Below are positions 55,366-63,907 of a stretch of 64,000 nt of DNA, piece by piece. The notes below the pieces were generated by a model, which saw only the letters and a program-made list of their open reading frames with translations, had not been told where the DNA came from and searched no databases. The translations under genes were made by a program, and so were the position numbers. Source of the DNA: Halopiger aswanensis (lineage in GTDB: Archaea; Halobacteriota; Halobacteria; Halobacteriales; Natrialbaceae); assembly GCF_003610195.1 (NCBI RefSeq), contig NZ_RAPO01000001.1, forward strand, positions 1,364,001 through 1,428,000, given 5' to 3'. Numbering within the stretch: position 1 is the stretch's first letter; each line of letters opens with the position of its first letter.

Positions 55366-56565
55366 TCAGTCGGATTCGTTACAAGCCGCGATGATAACCT
55401 CCGGATCGTCGATTAGTCGGTTCTCCATGTAGTTTCCCTTCCCCTTACCGGCCCACTTGCGCTCCTGCTCGATGATCGAGAGGAACTCGAGTTCCGAGAG
55501 AATATCGCGGACGCGACGCAGTTTCAGGTGATCGGACTGATCCCGGTCGCACAGTCGCTTGTAGAGGTCGTACACCTCGTTGGTCGTCACCGGCGCGTCG
55601 TCGCCCTCCTTCTGCTGGGTGAGCAGCGCCATCGCCTCGAGCACCAGCTTCGCGTGACTCGGGCTCTTCGAGATGAGTTCGGCCAGCCGGCTGGTCTCCT
55701 CGCGCTCGTGGGCCTGATCGACGCAGGACTCGGTCACCCGCTCGAAGTCGTTCTCCTCGGCGATTTCGCCCGCAAAGCGGAGGATGTCGATCGCCTTCCG
55801 CGCGTCGCCGTGTTCGCGGGCCGCGAGTGCGGCCACGCGCGGGACGACGCCGTCCTCGAGGACCCCCTCGTGGAACGCGTCGGAGCGCGAGCGGAGGATC
55901 TCGCGGATCTGGGTCGCGTCGTACGGCGAGAAGACGTACTCGCGCTCGCAGAGGCTGGACTTGATTCGCTCGTCCAGCGAGTCTTTGTACCGGACCTTGT
56001 TCGAGATGCCGATGACGCCGACCGTACTCTCGGTGAGCTTGCCGGACTCGACGGCCCGAGAGAGTTGCATGAGGATATCGTCGTCCTCGATCTTGTCGAC
56101 CTCGTCTAAGATAATCAGCGCGACGTCGTAGCGGGTGTCGATGATCTGCCAGAGCCGGCGGTAGTACTCGGCGGTGCTCAGGCCCGAGTGAGGGATCGAG
56201 ATGTCCGTCTCCGTCTGGTCATTGAGCTGGTGCCCGGCCGATTGGACGGCCTGGGTCTCCGTCGACTCCTGAAGACAGTCGACGTACGCGACGCCGATCG
56301 AGACGTCGTTGCCCTTGGCGCGCTCGATCGCCTGGTTCGTGATGAACTTCGAGCACAGCGATTTGCCGGTCCCCGTCTTCCCGTAGACGAGGACGTTGTT
56401 CGGCGTGTTCCCCCGCGTCGCCGGTTTGATCGCGTTCGCGAGGTTCGTCAGTTCGTCCTCGCGACCGATGATCCGATCGCCGTCCGGGAGGTGCGAAACC
56501 TGCAGGAGCTCCTTGTTGCGGAAGATCTCGTTTTCGCTCCCGAAGTAATCCGTCGAGCCCGACAT
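55366..56565 (-). CDS. orc1: Orc1/Cdc6 replication initiator
   Basis: 399 residues. AAA+ ATPase: Walker A VYGKTGTGKSLCSKFI, Walker B LIILDEVDKIEDDD, sensor 1 IGISNKVRYK, sensor 2 GDARKAIDILRFAG. The C-terminal winged helix (residues about 300-390) holds VTTNEVYDLYKRLCDRD and KLRRVRDILSELEFLSII. It binds ORB repeats and loads the MCM helicase. The ATG at 56565 faces directly into the repeat-bearing region, the usual layout of an archaeal origin. GTTTAAGAG (56596-56604, minus strand) is a plausible TATA. Confidence 0.96.
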   Translation of the reverse strand: MSGSTDYFGSENEIFRNKELLQVSHLPDGDRIIGREDELTNLANAIKPATRGNTPNNVLVYGKTGTGKSLCSKFITNQAIERAKGNDVSIGVAYVDCLQESTETQAVQSAGHQLNDQTETDISIPHSGLSTAEYYRRLWQIIDTRYDVALIILDEVDKIEDDDILMQLSRAVESGKLTESTVGVIGISNKVRYKDSLDERIKSSLCEREYVFSPYDATQIREILRSRSDAFHEGVLEDGVVPRVAALAAREHGDARKAIDILRFAGEIAEENDFERVTESCVDQAHEREETSRLAELISKSPSHAKLVLEAMALLTQQKEGDDAPVTTNEVYDLYKRLCDRDQSDHLKLRRVRDILSELEFLSIIEQERKWAGKGKGNYMENRLIDDPEVIIAACNESD

Positions 56566-56610
56566 TCAGTTACTCGAGACATTCGGCGTCGCTCTCTTAA
56601 ACGTTCGGAA

Positions 56611-57005
56611 CCGGAGTTCCGCTGTATAATCCAGATCTCAACGATTCAAGAACCAAAACGATCCATCTACACCCCTCGGTGCCGCTGTATAGGCCGAAAC
56701 GGACCCCGGATTTCCGCTGTATAGGCGAGCGGGTGTCGGCCGTCACGGATGAGCCGCGAATTACGCCGTCTCGTCGCGGTGGGACCCCGGAGTGCCGCTG
56801 TATAGCAACCGGCCACCCCGGAGTGCCGCTGTATCACGAGCCGGTCGGCGACGAATTGCGCTCCAGACACGAACCGGCGGGAGCGGGACGGACACCGTAT
56901 TTCCGCTGTATTGATTGAAAAGGATTTCTATAGGAAGCGAGCGGTTCGTTTTCCACCCCTCGGTGCCGCTGTATACGGAGACACACACCCCGCGTTGCCG
57001 CTGTA
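56611..57005 (+). repeat. Eight forward ORB-like repeats
   Basis: Best copies at 56670-56690, 56703-56722, 56784-56803, 56815-56834, 56892-56911, 56954-56974 and 56986-57005, plus a shorter one at 56611-56627. The typical form is ACCCCTCGGTGCCGCTGTAT; read on the other strand it is ATACAGCGGC-(x)-GGGGT, like the archaeal ORB with its G-string (CAGTGGAAAC-GGGGT). Spacing is irregular (20-80 bases). Confidence 0.9.
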
Positions 57006-57312
57006 AGGAGTCGGCCGCGCCGTCGACCTGAAACCGAGGTCGAGTACCGCCGAGACTGCACTGGTAGCCGCGACGAACCGAAAACCGAGTCAAAACTGCG
57101 CCTCGAGTCGACTCGAGCGGACGCGGACGGTCAATTCCGAATGACCGTCACGACGTTCAATTCACTTAGTGGACTATGACTAAAGTCACCTATTTATGAA
57201 TGTCGGAATCAGAATAGTTTCTCGATCCTGTTGTAGGGCTATAGCAACCCGCGGTAGATTACTGCCAGGTATACTGTGCTGATTGCCAGTTTTCAGACCG
57301 TCTCGAGCGGTC

Positions 57313-57333
57313 ATACAGCGGCAACGAGGGGTG
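57313..57333 (-). repeat. Inverted ORB-like repeat on the far side of the AT-rich core
   Basis: ATACAGCGGCAACGAGGGGTG. With flanking TGTCTCCG it extends the match to the forward copy at 56976-57005 (GGAGACACAC-CCCC-CGTTGCCGCTGTA). The pair forms the long inverted repeat bracketing the probable unwinding region. Confidence 0.88.
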
Positions 57334-57405
57334 TGTCTCCGGCCCAACCACTGTGAGATCGCAGTTACGAACGGTATCGAAGCCGCGCCGAGAAGAAACC
57401 GAACC

Positions 57406-58068
57406 CTACGCGTCCGCGCAGATTTCGACGAAGTTCCGCAGAATCTGTAGCCCCGTCTCGCCGCTCTTCTCGGGGTGGAACTGGGTGCCGAAGACGTTGC
57501 CCGCGTCGTTGGCGACGATCGAGGGGAACTCGCGTTCGTAGTCGGTGCTCGCGACCGTCGCGAACCCGTCGTCGGGAACCGCGTAGTAGGAGTGGACGAA
57601 GTAGGCGTACTGGCCATCGATGCCCTCGACGAGCGGGTGATCCCGCTGGACGTCCAGTTCGTTCCAGCCCATGTGGGGCACCTTCTGGCCGTCCGAGAAC
57701 CGGACGTTCGTTCCGGGAATCAGGTCCAGCCCTTCGACGGCGGACTCGCCGTCGGTCGTCCCCTCCTCGCTCGAGGTCAGCAGCATCTGCATGCCGAGAC
57801 AGATGCCGAACAGGGGTTGGTCGCGCTCGGCGACCTCGAGGAGGTGTTCGCGGATCGGCTCGGCGTTCTCGACGCCTTCGCGGAAGGCGCCGACGCCGGG
57901 GAGGACGACGCCGTCGGCGTCGGCGAAGGCGTCGGGGTCGTCGGTGATCGTGACGTCGGCGCCCGCGCGCTCCAGGCCGCGGGTGACGCTGCGCAGGTTC
58001 CCCAGTCCGTAGTCGACGACGACGACGGAGGCGAGGGATTGGTCGGCTGCGGACGAAACGCTGCTCAT
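57406..58068 (-). CDS. hisH: Imidazole glycerol phosphate synthase glutaminase subunit
   Basis: 220 residues. Class I glutamine amidotransferase feeding ammonia to HisF in histidine synthesis. VVVDYGLGNLRSVTRGLERA, the oxyanion/nucleophile block LFGICLGMQMLLTSSEEG with Cys90, VPHMGWNEL and the His-x-Glu of GTQFHPEKSG complete the catalytic triad. Its 3' end faces the origin. No other his gene is nearby, as usual in haloarchaea. Confidence 0.96.
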   Translation of the reverse strand: MSSVSSAADQSLASVVVVDYGLGNLRSVTRGLERAGADVTITDDPDAFADADGVVLPGVGAFREGVENAEPIREHLLEVAERDQPLFGICLGMQMLLTSSEEGTTDGESAVEGLDLIPGTNVRFSDGQKVPHMGWNELDVQRDHPLVEGIDGQYAYFVHSYYAVPDDGFATVASTDYEREFPSIVANDAGNVFGTQFHPEKSGETGLQILRNFVEICADA

Positions 58069-58178
58069 ACTCGAACTGAGGGCGGAACGTTGAAGTGTAT
58101 TGCCATTCGCGCAACTGCAACCGGGCGTACTCCGCGCGTCTTCCCCGCTCCTTAGGTTCTCGAGGCTGTAGGGCCGAT

Positions 58179-58613
58179 ATGGTCGACAGCGATAGCGAAA
58201 CCGATACCGATACCGACTCCGACGCGCCTACCGGAACCGACTCCAACACCAGCACCGCCACCAGCGCCGACCCGGAATCCGTCGTCCGCGACTACTACGA
58301 GTACGTCGACGCCGAGCGGTACGACGACCTCGTCGACCTCTTCGCCGACGACGTTCGGTACGAGCGCCCCGGACAGGGTGCGATCACCGGCCGCGAGGAA
58401 CTCCGCGAGTTCTATCTCGACGGCCGGCCGCTCGAGGAGGGATCCCACGAGGTTCACGATATCGTCGTCGAGGAAGACACCGTCGCCGTCCGCGGGAGCT
58501 TTACCGGTTTGCAGGGCGACGAACGCGTCGCGTTCGACTTCGCGGACTTCCACGAATTCGAGGACGGGAAGATCTCGCGGCGCTATACGTTCACGGACCG
58601 AGACGAGGTGTGA
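58179..58613 (+). CDS. NTF2-like (SnoaL-type) protein
   Basis: 144 residues. After an Asp/Ser/Thr-rich leader (SDSETDTDTDSDAPTGTDSN) comes an NTF2-like cone fold: VVRDYYEYVDAERYDDLVDL, FADDVRYERPGQGAITGREE, LREFYLDGRPLEEGSHEVHD and HEFEDGKISRRYTF. Such domains are small ligand-binding or isomerase folds; no catalytic assignment is possible. A second gene of the same type starts at 63908. Confidence 0.85.
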   Translation: MVDSDSETDTDTDSDAPTGTDSNTSTATSADPESVVRDYYEYVDAERYDDLVDLFADDVRYERPGQGAITGREELREFYLDGRPLEEGSHEVHDIVVEEDTVAVRGSFTGLQGDERVAFDFADFHEFEDGKISRRYTFTDRDEV

Positions 58614-58652
58614 TAATCGCTCGCGGGTTCGCAGGCTCGTAAGCTCGCGGAA

Positions 58653-59255
58653 TCAGAAGCCGTCGAGCCGCGTCTGGCCGCTTTCGCTCCCGTCGACGTC
58701 CGCGAGATCGGCGGCCCGCTCGAGGGCCGACTCGAACGTCTCCTCCTGACTGCGATCGTACAGCGTCGCCGCCGGATGGACGCAGAGCAGCAGCCGTCGG
58801 GGGGTACCGGCGATGCGAACCTCCTCGAGCGACCCGGCTTCCTTCGTGACGGCGACCGAGCGCTCGAGCAGGTGTTCGCTGGGAACCTTCCCGAGCGTGA
58901 CGATTACGTCCGGATCGACGAGGTCGATTTCGGTCTCGAGGTAGCCCCGGCAGTGCTCGAGTTCCTCGTCGGTGGGGTCGCGGTTCTCGGGCGGGCGACA
59001 GCGCACGCAGTTGGTGATGCGGACGGTCTCGCGGTCGAGGCCGACGGTCCGGAGTTGTTCGTCGAGGACGGTCCCGCTGCGGCCGACGAAGGGTTCGCCC
59101 TCCGCGTCCTCCTGCGCGCCGGGCCCCTCGCCGACGAATAGGACGTCGGCGTCCTCGGGACCGGTTCCGTTGACGATCCGACTGCGGGAGTCGACCAGCA
59201 CCGGACAGCGCGTACACTCGTCCACGCAGAGATCCTCCGCATTCAGCTCGCTCAT
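58653..59255 (-). CDS. udg: Family-4 uracil-DNA glycosylase (4Fe-4S)
   Basis: 200 residues. It removes uracil from DNA. Cys14, Cys17, Cys86 and Cys102 occupy the iron-sulphur positions of family-4 UDGs; Cys83 is also present. VLFVGEGPGAQEDAEGEPFV is motif A (GExPG) and CVHPAATLYDR is motif B. ATG 59255 (MSELNAEDLCVDECTRCP) is chosen; the upstream 19 codons are not conserved-looking. It is followed by DUF99 upstream on the same strand. Confidence 0.95.
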   Translation of the reverse strand: MSELNAEDLCVDECTRCPVLVDSRSRIVNGTGPEDADVLFVGEGPGAQEDAEGEPFVGRSGTVLDEQLRTVGLDRETVRITNCVRCRPPENRDPTDEELEHCRGYLETEIDLVDPDVIVTLGKVPSEHLLERSVAVTKEAGSLEEVRIAGTPRRLLLCVHPAATLYDRSQEETFESALERAADLADVDGSESGQTRLDGF

Positions 59256-59344
59256 GTGGTGTCGCTCAGGCGGGCGACTACTACGTCTTTCGCCTTTCGG
59301 GCTCGCAGCCAACTAGCTGCCGAAGGCGTTCAAGTCGATTCCCG

Positions 59345-59944
59345 TCACTCGCCGCCCTGCTCGTCGACTGCAGTGGCGTACGCATCGCCCGCTCGAGCCG
59401 CGAGCCGCGCCACGCGAATCGGTTCCGGACGGCCGCCCGCCGGCGTGAACGCCCGGACGACTTCGTCGGCCTCGCTCGTCTCGCAGCCGACGTGCCTGAC
59501 GTAGACCGTGTCGTCGTTGACCGACAGCGACCGCCGCTCGGGCAGGGAGCGGTACGCCTCGAGCCGCTCGTCGCGTTCCGTCCCGGAAAAGGCGTCTCGA
59601 ATCCCGGCCTCGAGACCGCCGCTTTCCTCGAAGGTGACGGCGATCACGGGCCGATCGGCAGCCTCGTGAATCCGTGCGAGGTCGAGAATATTGTACCACG
59701 CGGGGGCGACGGCGCCGAGCAGCACGTAGCGTACGTCCGGTCGCCCGACCGACTCGAGCAGCGATCGGACGGCCGCAGTCGCGTCCGTGCCGCCGACGGT
59801 ACAGGCTTCGTAGGCGAGGCCGTCGACGACGCGGTCCGCGCGGACGACCGCGGCCGCGAGGGTGCTTCGACGCCGACCGTCCCGGTCGTCGCGATCACCG
59901 CCGTACGACTCGGCGATGCCCAGCGCCCGCACCCCGGACTTCAT
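59345..59944 (-). CDS. DUF99-family protein (endonuclease V-like fold)
   Basis: 199 residues. VRALGIAESYGG, VVRADRVVDGLAYEACTVGG and TDATAAVRSLLES, then VRYVLLGAVAPAWYNILDLA and RPVIAVTFEE match the DUF99 family, which is related in fold to endonuclease V. Activity is not proven. It is 89 bases from the UDG gene on the same strand, so a role in repair of deaminated bases is suggested by position only. Confidence 0.85.
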   Translation of the reverse strand: MKSGVRALGIAESYGGDRDDRDGRRRSTLAAAVVRADRVVDGLAYEACTVGGTDATAAVRSLLESVGRPDVRYVLLGAVAPAWYNILDLARIHEAADRPVIAVTFEESGGLEAGIRDAFSGTERDERLEAYRSLPERRSLSVNDDTVYVRHVGCETSEADEVVRAFTPAGGRPEPIRVARLAARAGDAYATAVDEQGGE

Positions 59945-59950
59945 CCCTCG

Positions 59951-60124
59951 TTACTCCTCGTCCTTGATTTCCTGCAGTCGGTCGAGGAGTTCGTCGCTCG
60001 AGGCCCCGTTTTCGAACTCGATCGTTCCGTCGTGGTCGGTCTGCGAAGACTGCACCGCGTCGTCGTCATCAAAATCGGCGTCGACTTCCTGTTGCTCGGA
60101 TTCGTCGTAGCTCCCGAATCCCAT
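59951..60124 (-). CDS. DUF5786-like small acidic protein (57 aa)
   Basis: It begins MGFGSYDESEQQEVDADFDD and ends SSDELLDRLQEIKDEE. The MGFGSYDESEQQ opening and the C-terminal amphipathic helix are characteristic of a short haloarchaeal family (DUF5786). Function unknown. It precedes the DUF99 gene by six bases, so the two are probably co-transcribed. Confidence 0.85.
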   Translation of the reverse strand: MGFGSYDESEQQEVDADFDDDDAVQSSQTDHDGTIEFENGASSDELLDRLQEIKDEE

Positions 60125-60316
60125 ACATATCGCTATAAGCGGTTGGAAGTGAAAAAATCCATGGTTACATGTTTCAATTTCGCGGAAAGTGAAACGATCC
60201 GACGGTCAAGTTCGAGTGTGGGATCCACCCGCTGACGGAGACGGGGGCGGGCGACACCAAGTCGCTGCTACCCGAACGACGCCAGGATTTTGTCGATTCC
60301 CGACGACGTGACGCAC

Positions 60317-60928
60317 ATGGACGTTCACCACGTCACCGAACCCGCGGAGACGTTCACGTGTAACGCCTTTCTCGCGCTCGGCGAGGCGCCGACGCTTGTC
60401 GACGCCGGCGCCTGGGACGGCGTCGTCGACGAGATCAGCGAGCACACCGACGTGCTCGACGCCATCGTACTCACCCACCAGCACGGCGACCACGTCGAGC
60501 AACTCGAGACCGTCGTCGAGGCCTTCGATCCGACGGTGTACGCCTACGGCGACCACCCGCTGCGCGACCGCGCGCTCGAGGACGGCGACACGGTCCACAT
60601 CGGCGACGAGGCGTTCGACGTGGTCTACACGCCCGGCCACGCCGACGATCACGTTTCGTTCGTCTCCGAATCGTCGCTGTTCTCCGGCGACGTGGTCGTC
60701 CACGACGACGGCGCCTTCGACTACGGGAGCTTCGGCCGCACCGACATGGCGGGCCAGTCCCGCGAGCGGCTCATCGAGAGCATCGAGGCGCTGCTCGAGC
60801 GCATGCCCGACGGCGTCGAGCACATGTACGCGGGCCACGGCGGCGTCTTCCACGGGGACGTTCGGGACGTCGTCGAGACGGCGCTCGAGCGGGCCGAGAA
60901 GCGAGAGCCGAAGTACCCCGACGAATGA
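60317..60928 (+). CDS. MBL-fold metallo-hydrolase
   Basis: 203 residues. The metal-binding signature VLTHQHGDHVEQL (HxHxDH) is followed by YTPGHADDHVSF, SSLFSGDVVVHDDGAFDYG and HMYAGHGGVFHGD. It resembles glyoxalase II-like haloarchaeal hydrolases; the substrate is unknown. ATG 60317 (MDVHHVTEPAETFTC) is preferred over an in-frame TTG at 60290. Confidence 0.9.
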   Translation: MDVHHVTEPAETFTCNAFLALGEAPTLVDAGAWDGVVDEISEHTDVLDAIVLTHQHGDHVEQLETVVEAFDPTVYAYGDHPLRDRALEDGDTVHIGDEAFDVVYTPGHADDHVSFVSESSLFSGDVVVHDDGAFDYGSFGRTDMAGQSRERLIESIEALLERMPDGVEHMYAGHGGVFHGDVRDVVETALERAEKREPKYPDE

Positions 60929-61019
60929 GTGGCCGGTCCGGAGACGAGCCACGACGGGGCGAGTCTCCGGCTTTTTGGTCCAGATTTTTGCGCGAGCGGT
61001 GAGCGACGCCGGGAGCGAA

Positions 61020-61068
61020 CCCGAGCGGAAAAAGTGAGTCAGACCCGAGCGGAAAAGGTGGGGTCAGA
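61020..61068. repeat. Two-copy tandem repeat (24/25 bp)
   Basis: CCCGAGCGGAAAA-GTG-GTCAGA is present at 61020-61043 and 61044-61068 with small differences, directly adjacent. T-runs at 60970-60990 (CTTTTTGG, GATTTTTGC) may terminate the MBL gene. No gene in this gap. Confidence 0.55.
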
Positions 61069-61126
61069 GACGGCGTCGCAACTCGAGCGGCGCTGAAACG
61101 GAAAGAAGACGAACCGAGACGCCCGA

Positions 61127-61276
61127 TTATGCCGCGCGGGGTTCCTTCGCCTTGGGGCGGAGCTTCTCGTAGCCGCACTTCCGGCAGCTGTCGGCTCGCT
61201 TCGGGTTGCGAGCGTTACAGCGCATGCAGATCATCTTCTCGAGCGTTCGTTTCTCGGCAGCGTCGAAACTTGGCAT
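61127..61276 (-). CDS. rpl40e: 50S ribosomal protein L40e
   Basis: 49 residues. [20 protein letters not shown] forms the CxxC-x(n)-CxxC zinc finger of L40e; the ends are basic ([12 protein letters not shown]). The length and all four Cys fit archaeal L40e. The ATG at 61276 is clear. It precedes Tsr3 on the same strand upstream, so ribosomal and rRNA-modifying genes are adjacent. Confidence 0.95.
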   Translation of the reverse strand: MPSFDAAEKRTLEKMICMRCNARNPKRADSCRKCGYEKLRPKAKEPRAA

Positions 61277-61333
61277 GTCGCTGCGTTCGGCCGTGGTGCA
61301 TTTAACCGCTGTGGTTGGCGCGTTCCGCTTTGA

Positions 61334-61855
61334 TTACTCCTCGCCCTCGCCCTCGTCGGCTAGATAGTCGTCCTGCACGGCGACGACCTCGCTCGAGTCG
61401 GCACACGCACTGTACCGCCGCAGCGGTTCCTCGTTGAGGTCGAGAAAGGTCTGGCCCCAGCGGAACGGCTCGAGGAGGTCCTCGGCGCGGTCCCGCTCGC
61501 CGAAGATGCAGCAGGCGCCGGCCAGCGCCTCGACGGTCGTGAGTTGAAACGGCCGCCCGTAGTTGACCGGGTTCGCGGCCACGAGGAACGGCAGCGCGCG
61601 GTGGACGCCGTTCATGCGGAAGGAAGCCGCTTCGGCGGACTCCCACGAGCAGTCGAGCGCGACCAGCGTGCCGAGCCCCTCCTCGGCGTCGGCCGGTGAG
61701 AGCGCCTGATCGGCGTGGGGGTTGAGGACGACGCCGTAGGGCACCTGGCCCATCGACCGGTAGAGGGTCGCCTCGTCGAACTTCTCGAGGCGACGGGCGG
61801 TGCACTTTGCGGGGTCGTCGTCGCCCTCATAGTAGACGTGACACTCCAGTTCCAC
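61334..61855 (-). CDS. tsr3: 16S rRNA aminocarboxypropyltransferase Tsr3 (DUF367)
   Basis: 173 residues from a GTG at 61855. Tsr3 adds the aminocarboxypropyl group of SAM to a hypermodified uridine in small-subunit r[51 protein letters not shown] and [20 protein letters not shown] with [11 protein letters not shown] are the family's conserved blocks. The C-terminus is acidic (DEGEGEE). Confidence 0.93.
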   Translation of the reverse strand: MELECHVYYEGDDDPAKCTARRLEKFDEATLYRSMGQVPYGVVLNPHADQALSPADAEEGLGTLVALDCSWESAEAASFRMNGVHRALPFLVAANPVNYGRPFQLTTVEALAGACCIFGERDRAEDLLEPFRWGQTFLDLNEEPLRRYSACADSSEVVAVQDDYLADEGEGEE

Positions 61856-61925
61856 GCCTGATCGTACGCACAGCGGGGAGAAAAGCCCGACGGACCGGCT
61901 GCCGGCGCTCGCGGGCGTCCCCCGA

Positions 61926-63803
61926 TCAGTCGTCGTGAATCGCCTCGCCGCGGTTGAGCCGCGACGCGATCGAAAACGTCTGTTCGGCTTCCCGGCGCGT
62001 CGGGAAGTGAGCCGCCATGTAGCGCGCGGTCGCGATCAGCGGCACGCGGCGACGCCGCTCGAGATTCGGCTCGTTCGCTGACGCCTCCGCCCCCTCGCCG
62101 GTGCCGTTCCCGCCGGCAGTCGCTCGCTCGGACGCGAGATCGAACTGGCGGAACGCCGCCTCGAGGTTCTGCAGCGTGTGGAAGCCGGCGTCCTCGCGTA
62201 ACAACCCGTGCCCGAGCGTGCGCTTCAGCGCCGCCGGGTCGCCGCCGCAGTCGAAGAACTCCCCGATCAGGCGACCGGCCTCGTTCACCTCGCCTTCCGC
62301 GTCGAACGTCTCGAGCAGATCCTCGAGAACGGCGTCGGGGTCGCGTCCGGTTTCGTTCTCGCCGGGGTCCGGGATCGGCGCGGGCGGCGTGTTGAGGAAC
62401 CGGTCGAGGTAGACGTTGATCGCGGCGTCGAAGACCCCGCGGTAGGTCTCGAGGGCGTCGGTTCGGCGCGCGAACCCGCAGACGGCGTTGGCGTACGTGA
62501 AAGTGTGGTGAACCGTGTTCCAGTCGCTGAACTCGTTGGCCGTGCCGAACTGGGCGACCCGCGTCGCTGCGGCGTGGGCGACCTCCGTCGCGAGCGCCTC
62601 GGTCGTCGCCCCCGCCCGGACGGCGTCGGCCAGCGCGTCCACGATCGCCTCGGGGTCGTCGCCGAGCAGCGTCTCCTGAAAGTTCGCGGGCGGTGACCAC
62701 GGTGAATCCGAGTTCACACCGTCGCCCGAACTCGCGAGCGCCTCGAGACCGCTCGTATCCGAGACGTCGCCCCCGTAGACGTCCTCGAGCAGCGCGACGA
62801 GGTCGATCGGCCGCCGCCAGGACGACTGCTCGTCGCTTCGGGAAGCGGTCACGAGCGGGTCGACGAGGCTCGCGAGGGCGTCGCCCCGGAGGGTCTGCTC
62901 GTCGCCCCTGTGTCCGTCCGCGTGCTCGAGCGTTTCGAACGCCGTGTTCGCGAAATCGAGGACGTGCCCGCTCGAGAGGTAGGGGTGGTCGGTCGCGGCG
63001 GCGACGACCAGTTCGGCGAGGTCGGCGTCCGACCGATCGGCGGCGACGGCGGTGCGGAGACAGCGCTCGGCACCGTCGGCGTCGCGCACCTCGACGCAGT
63101 CGCGGAACCACGACTTCAGGCGGTCGAACGCGACGTCGCGGGTCGAAAACGACGGCTGGTCGAAGTTCGGCGGTTCGCCGGCGCAGTCGTCCGCGACGTG
63201 GCGGACGCCGGTGTAGAGCGCCCGCTTTCGATCTTCGGGCTCGAGGTCATCGATTACGTTCGCCGTGCAACCGAGAATGGTCAACCCGGAACCCCAGCCC
63301 GAGTCGCGGTACTGCGTGCCGAACTCGAGGGTTCGGGCCACCGGCTCGCGGTAGTCGACGGCCGCGTCGAGCAGCCCGATCGTCGATTTCGCGACGACGA
63401 GTCGCAGGTTTTCCTCGAGGCCGGTCTCTAAGCGCCGGGTCCAGTGCTCGTCGGGCGGCAGGTCCCGAGGCGGGGTCGGGTTCACGTAGACGGTGCCGTC
63501 CCGGACCTCGACGGGGTAGGTGGGGACGTCGTCGGCCCACGGATCGAACGTGTCGCCACAGGAGAGTTCGAACCGCGCGTGGTGCCAGTGGCAGGTGAGG
63601 ATACCGTCGTCGACGGTGCCCTCGACCAGCGGAAACCCCATGTGCGGACAGCGGTTGTTCACCGCGCGCACCTCGCCCTCGTGGTAGAAGACGGCGATCG
63701 GCGTCCCCTCGAGACTCACCAGTTCGCGCCCCGATTCCGCGAGGTCCTCGAGCGCGACGACCTCGCGAAAGTCGTCCGTGTCGGCATCGTCTGCTGTTGC
63801 CAT
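61926..63803 (-). CDS. Large Rieske [2Fe-2S] fusion protein
   Basis: 625 residues. Residues 1-115 are a Rieske domain with ligands [11 protein letters not shown] and [10 protein letters not shown] (Cys-x-His, then Cys-x2-His). The remaining 500 residues are helical with no motif I recognise (for example [60 protein letters not shown]). Such long Rieske-helical proteins occur in haloarchaea and some actinobacteria and have no assigned reaction. The lack of a Rieske-oxygenase iron triad in an obvious place argues against a ring-hydroxylating enzyme. No signal peptide; cytoplasmic. Confidence 0.85.
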   Translation of the reverse strand: MATADDADTDDFREVVALEDLAESGRELVSLEGTPIAVFYHEGEVRAVNNRCPHMGFPLVEGTVDDGILTCHWHHARFELSCGDTFDPWADDVPTYPVEVRDGTVYVNPTPPRDLPPDEHWTRRLETGLEENLRLVVAKSTIGLLDAAVDYREPVARTLEFGTQYRDSGWGSGLTILGCTANVIDDLEPEDRKRALYTGVRHVADDCAGEPPNFDQPSFSTRDVAFDRLKSWFRDCVEVRDADGAERCLRTAVAADRSDADLAELVVAAATDHPYLSSGHVLDFANTAFETLEHADGHRGDEQTLRGDALASLVDPLVTASRSDEQSSWRRPIDLVALLEDVYGGDVSDTSGLEALASSGDGVNSDSPWSPPANFQETLLGDDPEAIVDALADAVRAGATTEALATEVAHAAATRVAQFGTANEFSDWNTVHHTFTYANAVCGFARRTDALETYRGVFDAAINVYLDRFLNTPPAPIPDPGENETGRDPDAVLEDLLETFDAEGEVNEAGRLIGEFFDCGGDPAALKRTLGHGLLREDAGFHTLQNLEAAFRQFDLASERATAGGNGTGEGAEASANEPNLERRRRVPLIATARYMAAHFPTRREAEQTFSIASRLNRGEAIHDD

Positions 63804-63907
63804 ACGCCAACGGACAACACGCGGTCGTGTAAGCGTTCCCTGAACGCAGCTACTGTAACGAATCGGTCATATCACAGCCTTTTGGGAGTCGCGACGAAAC
63901 GTCGGGT

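Larger units (their letters stand above)
56566..57405. other. Chromosomal replication origin (oriC) with ORB repeats
   Basis: 840 non-coding bases between orc1/cdc6 and hisH. Eight repeats ending in CCGCTGTA(T) point one way (56611-57005); one inverted copy lies at 57313-57333. Between the two sets is an AT-richer tract, most marked at about 57165-57260 (ACCTATTTATGAAT near 57190), the likely unwinding element. Inverted ORBs around an AT-rich core next to an orc1/cdc6 gene are the standard plan of haloarchaeal origins. Confidence 0.9.

Noticed and set aside
56611-57333. CRISPR-like array in the 840-bp gap
   Set aside because: Repeats are about 20 bases, irregularly spaced, imperfect, and one is inverted; beside orc1/cdc6 they are ORBs, not CRISPR repeats. 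No cas genes.
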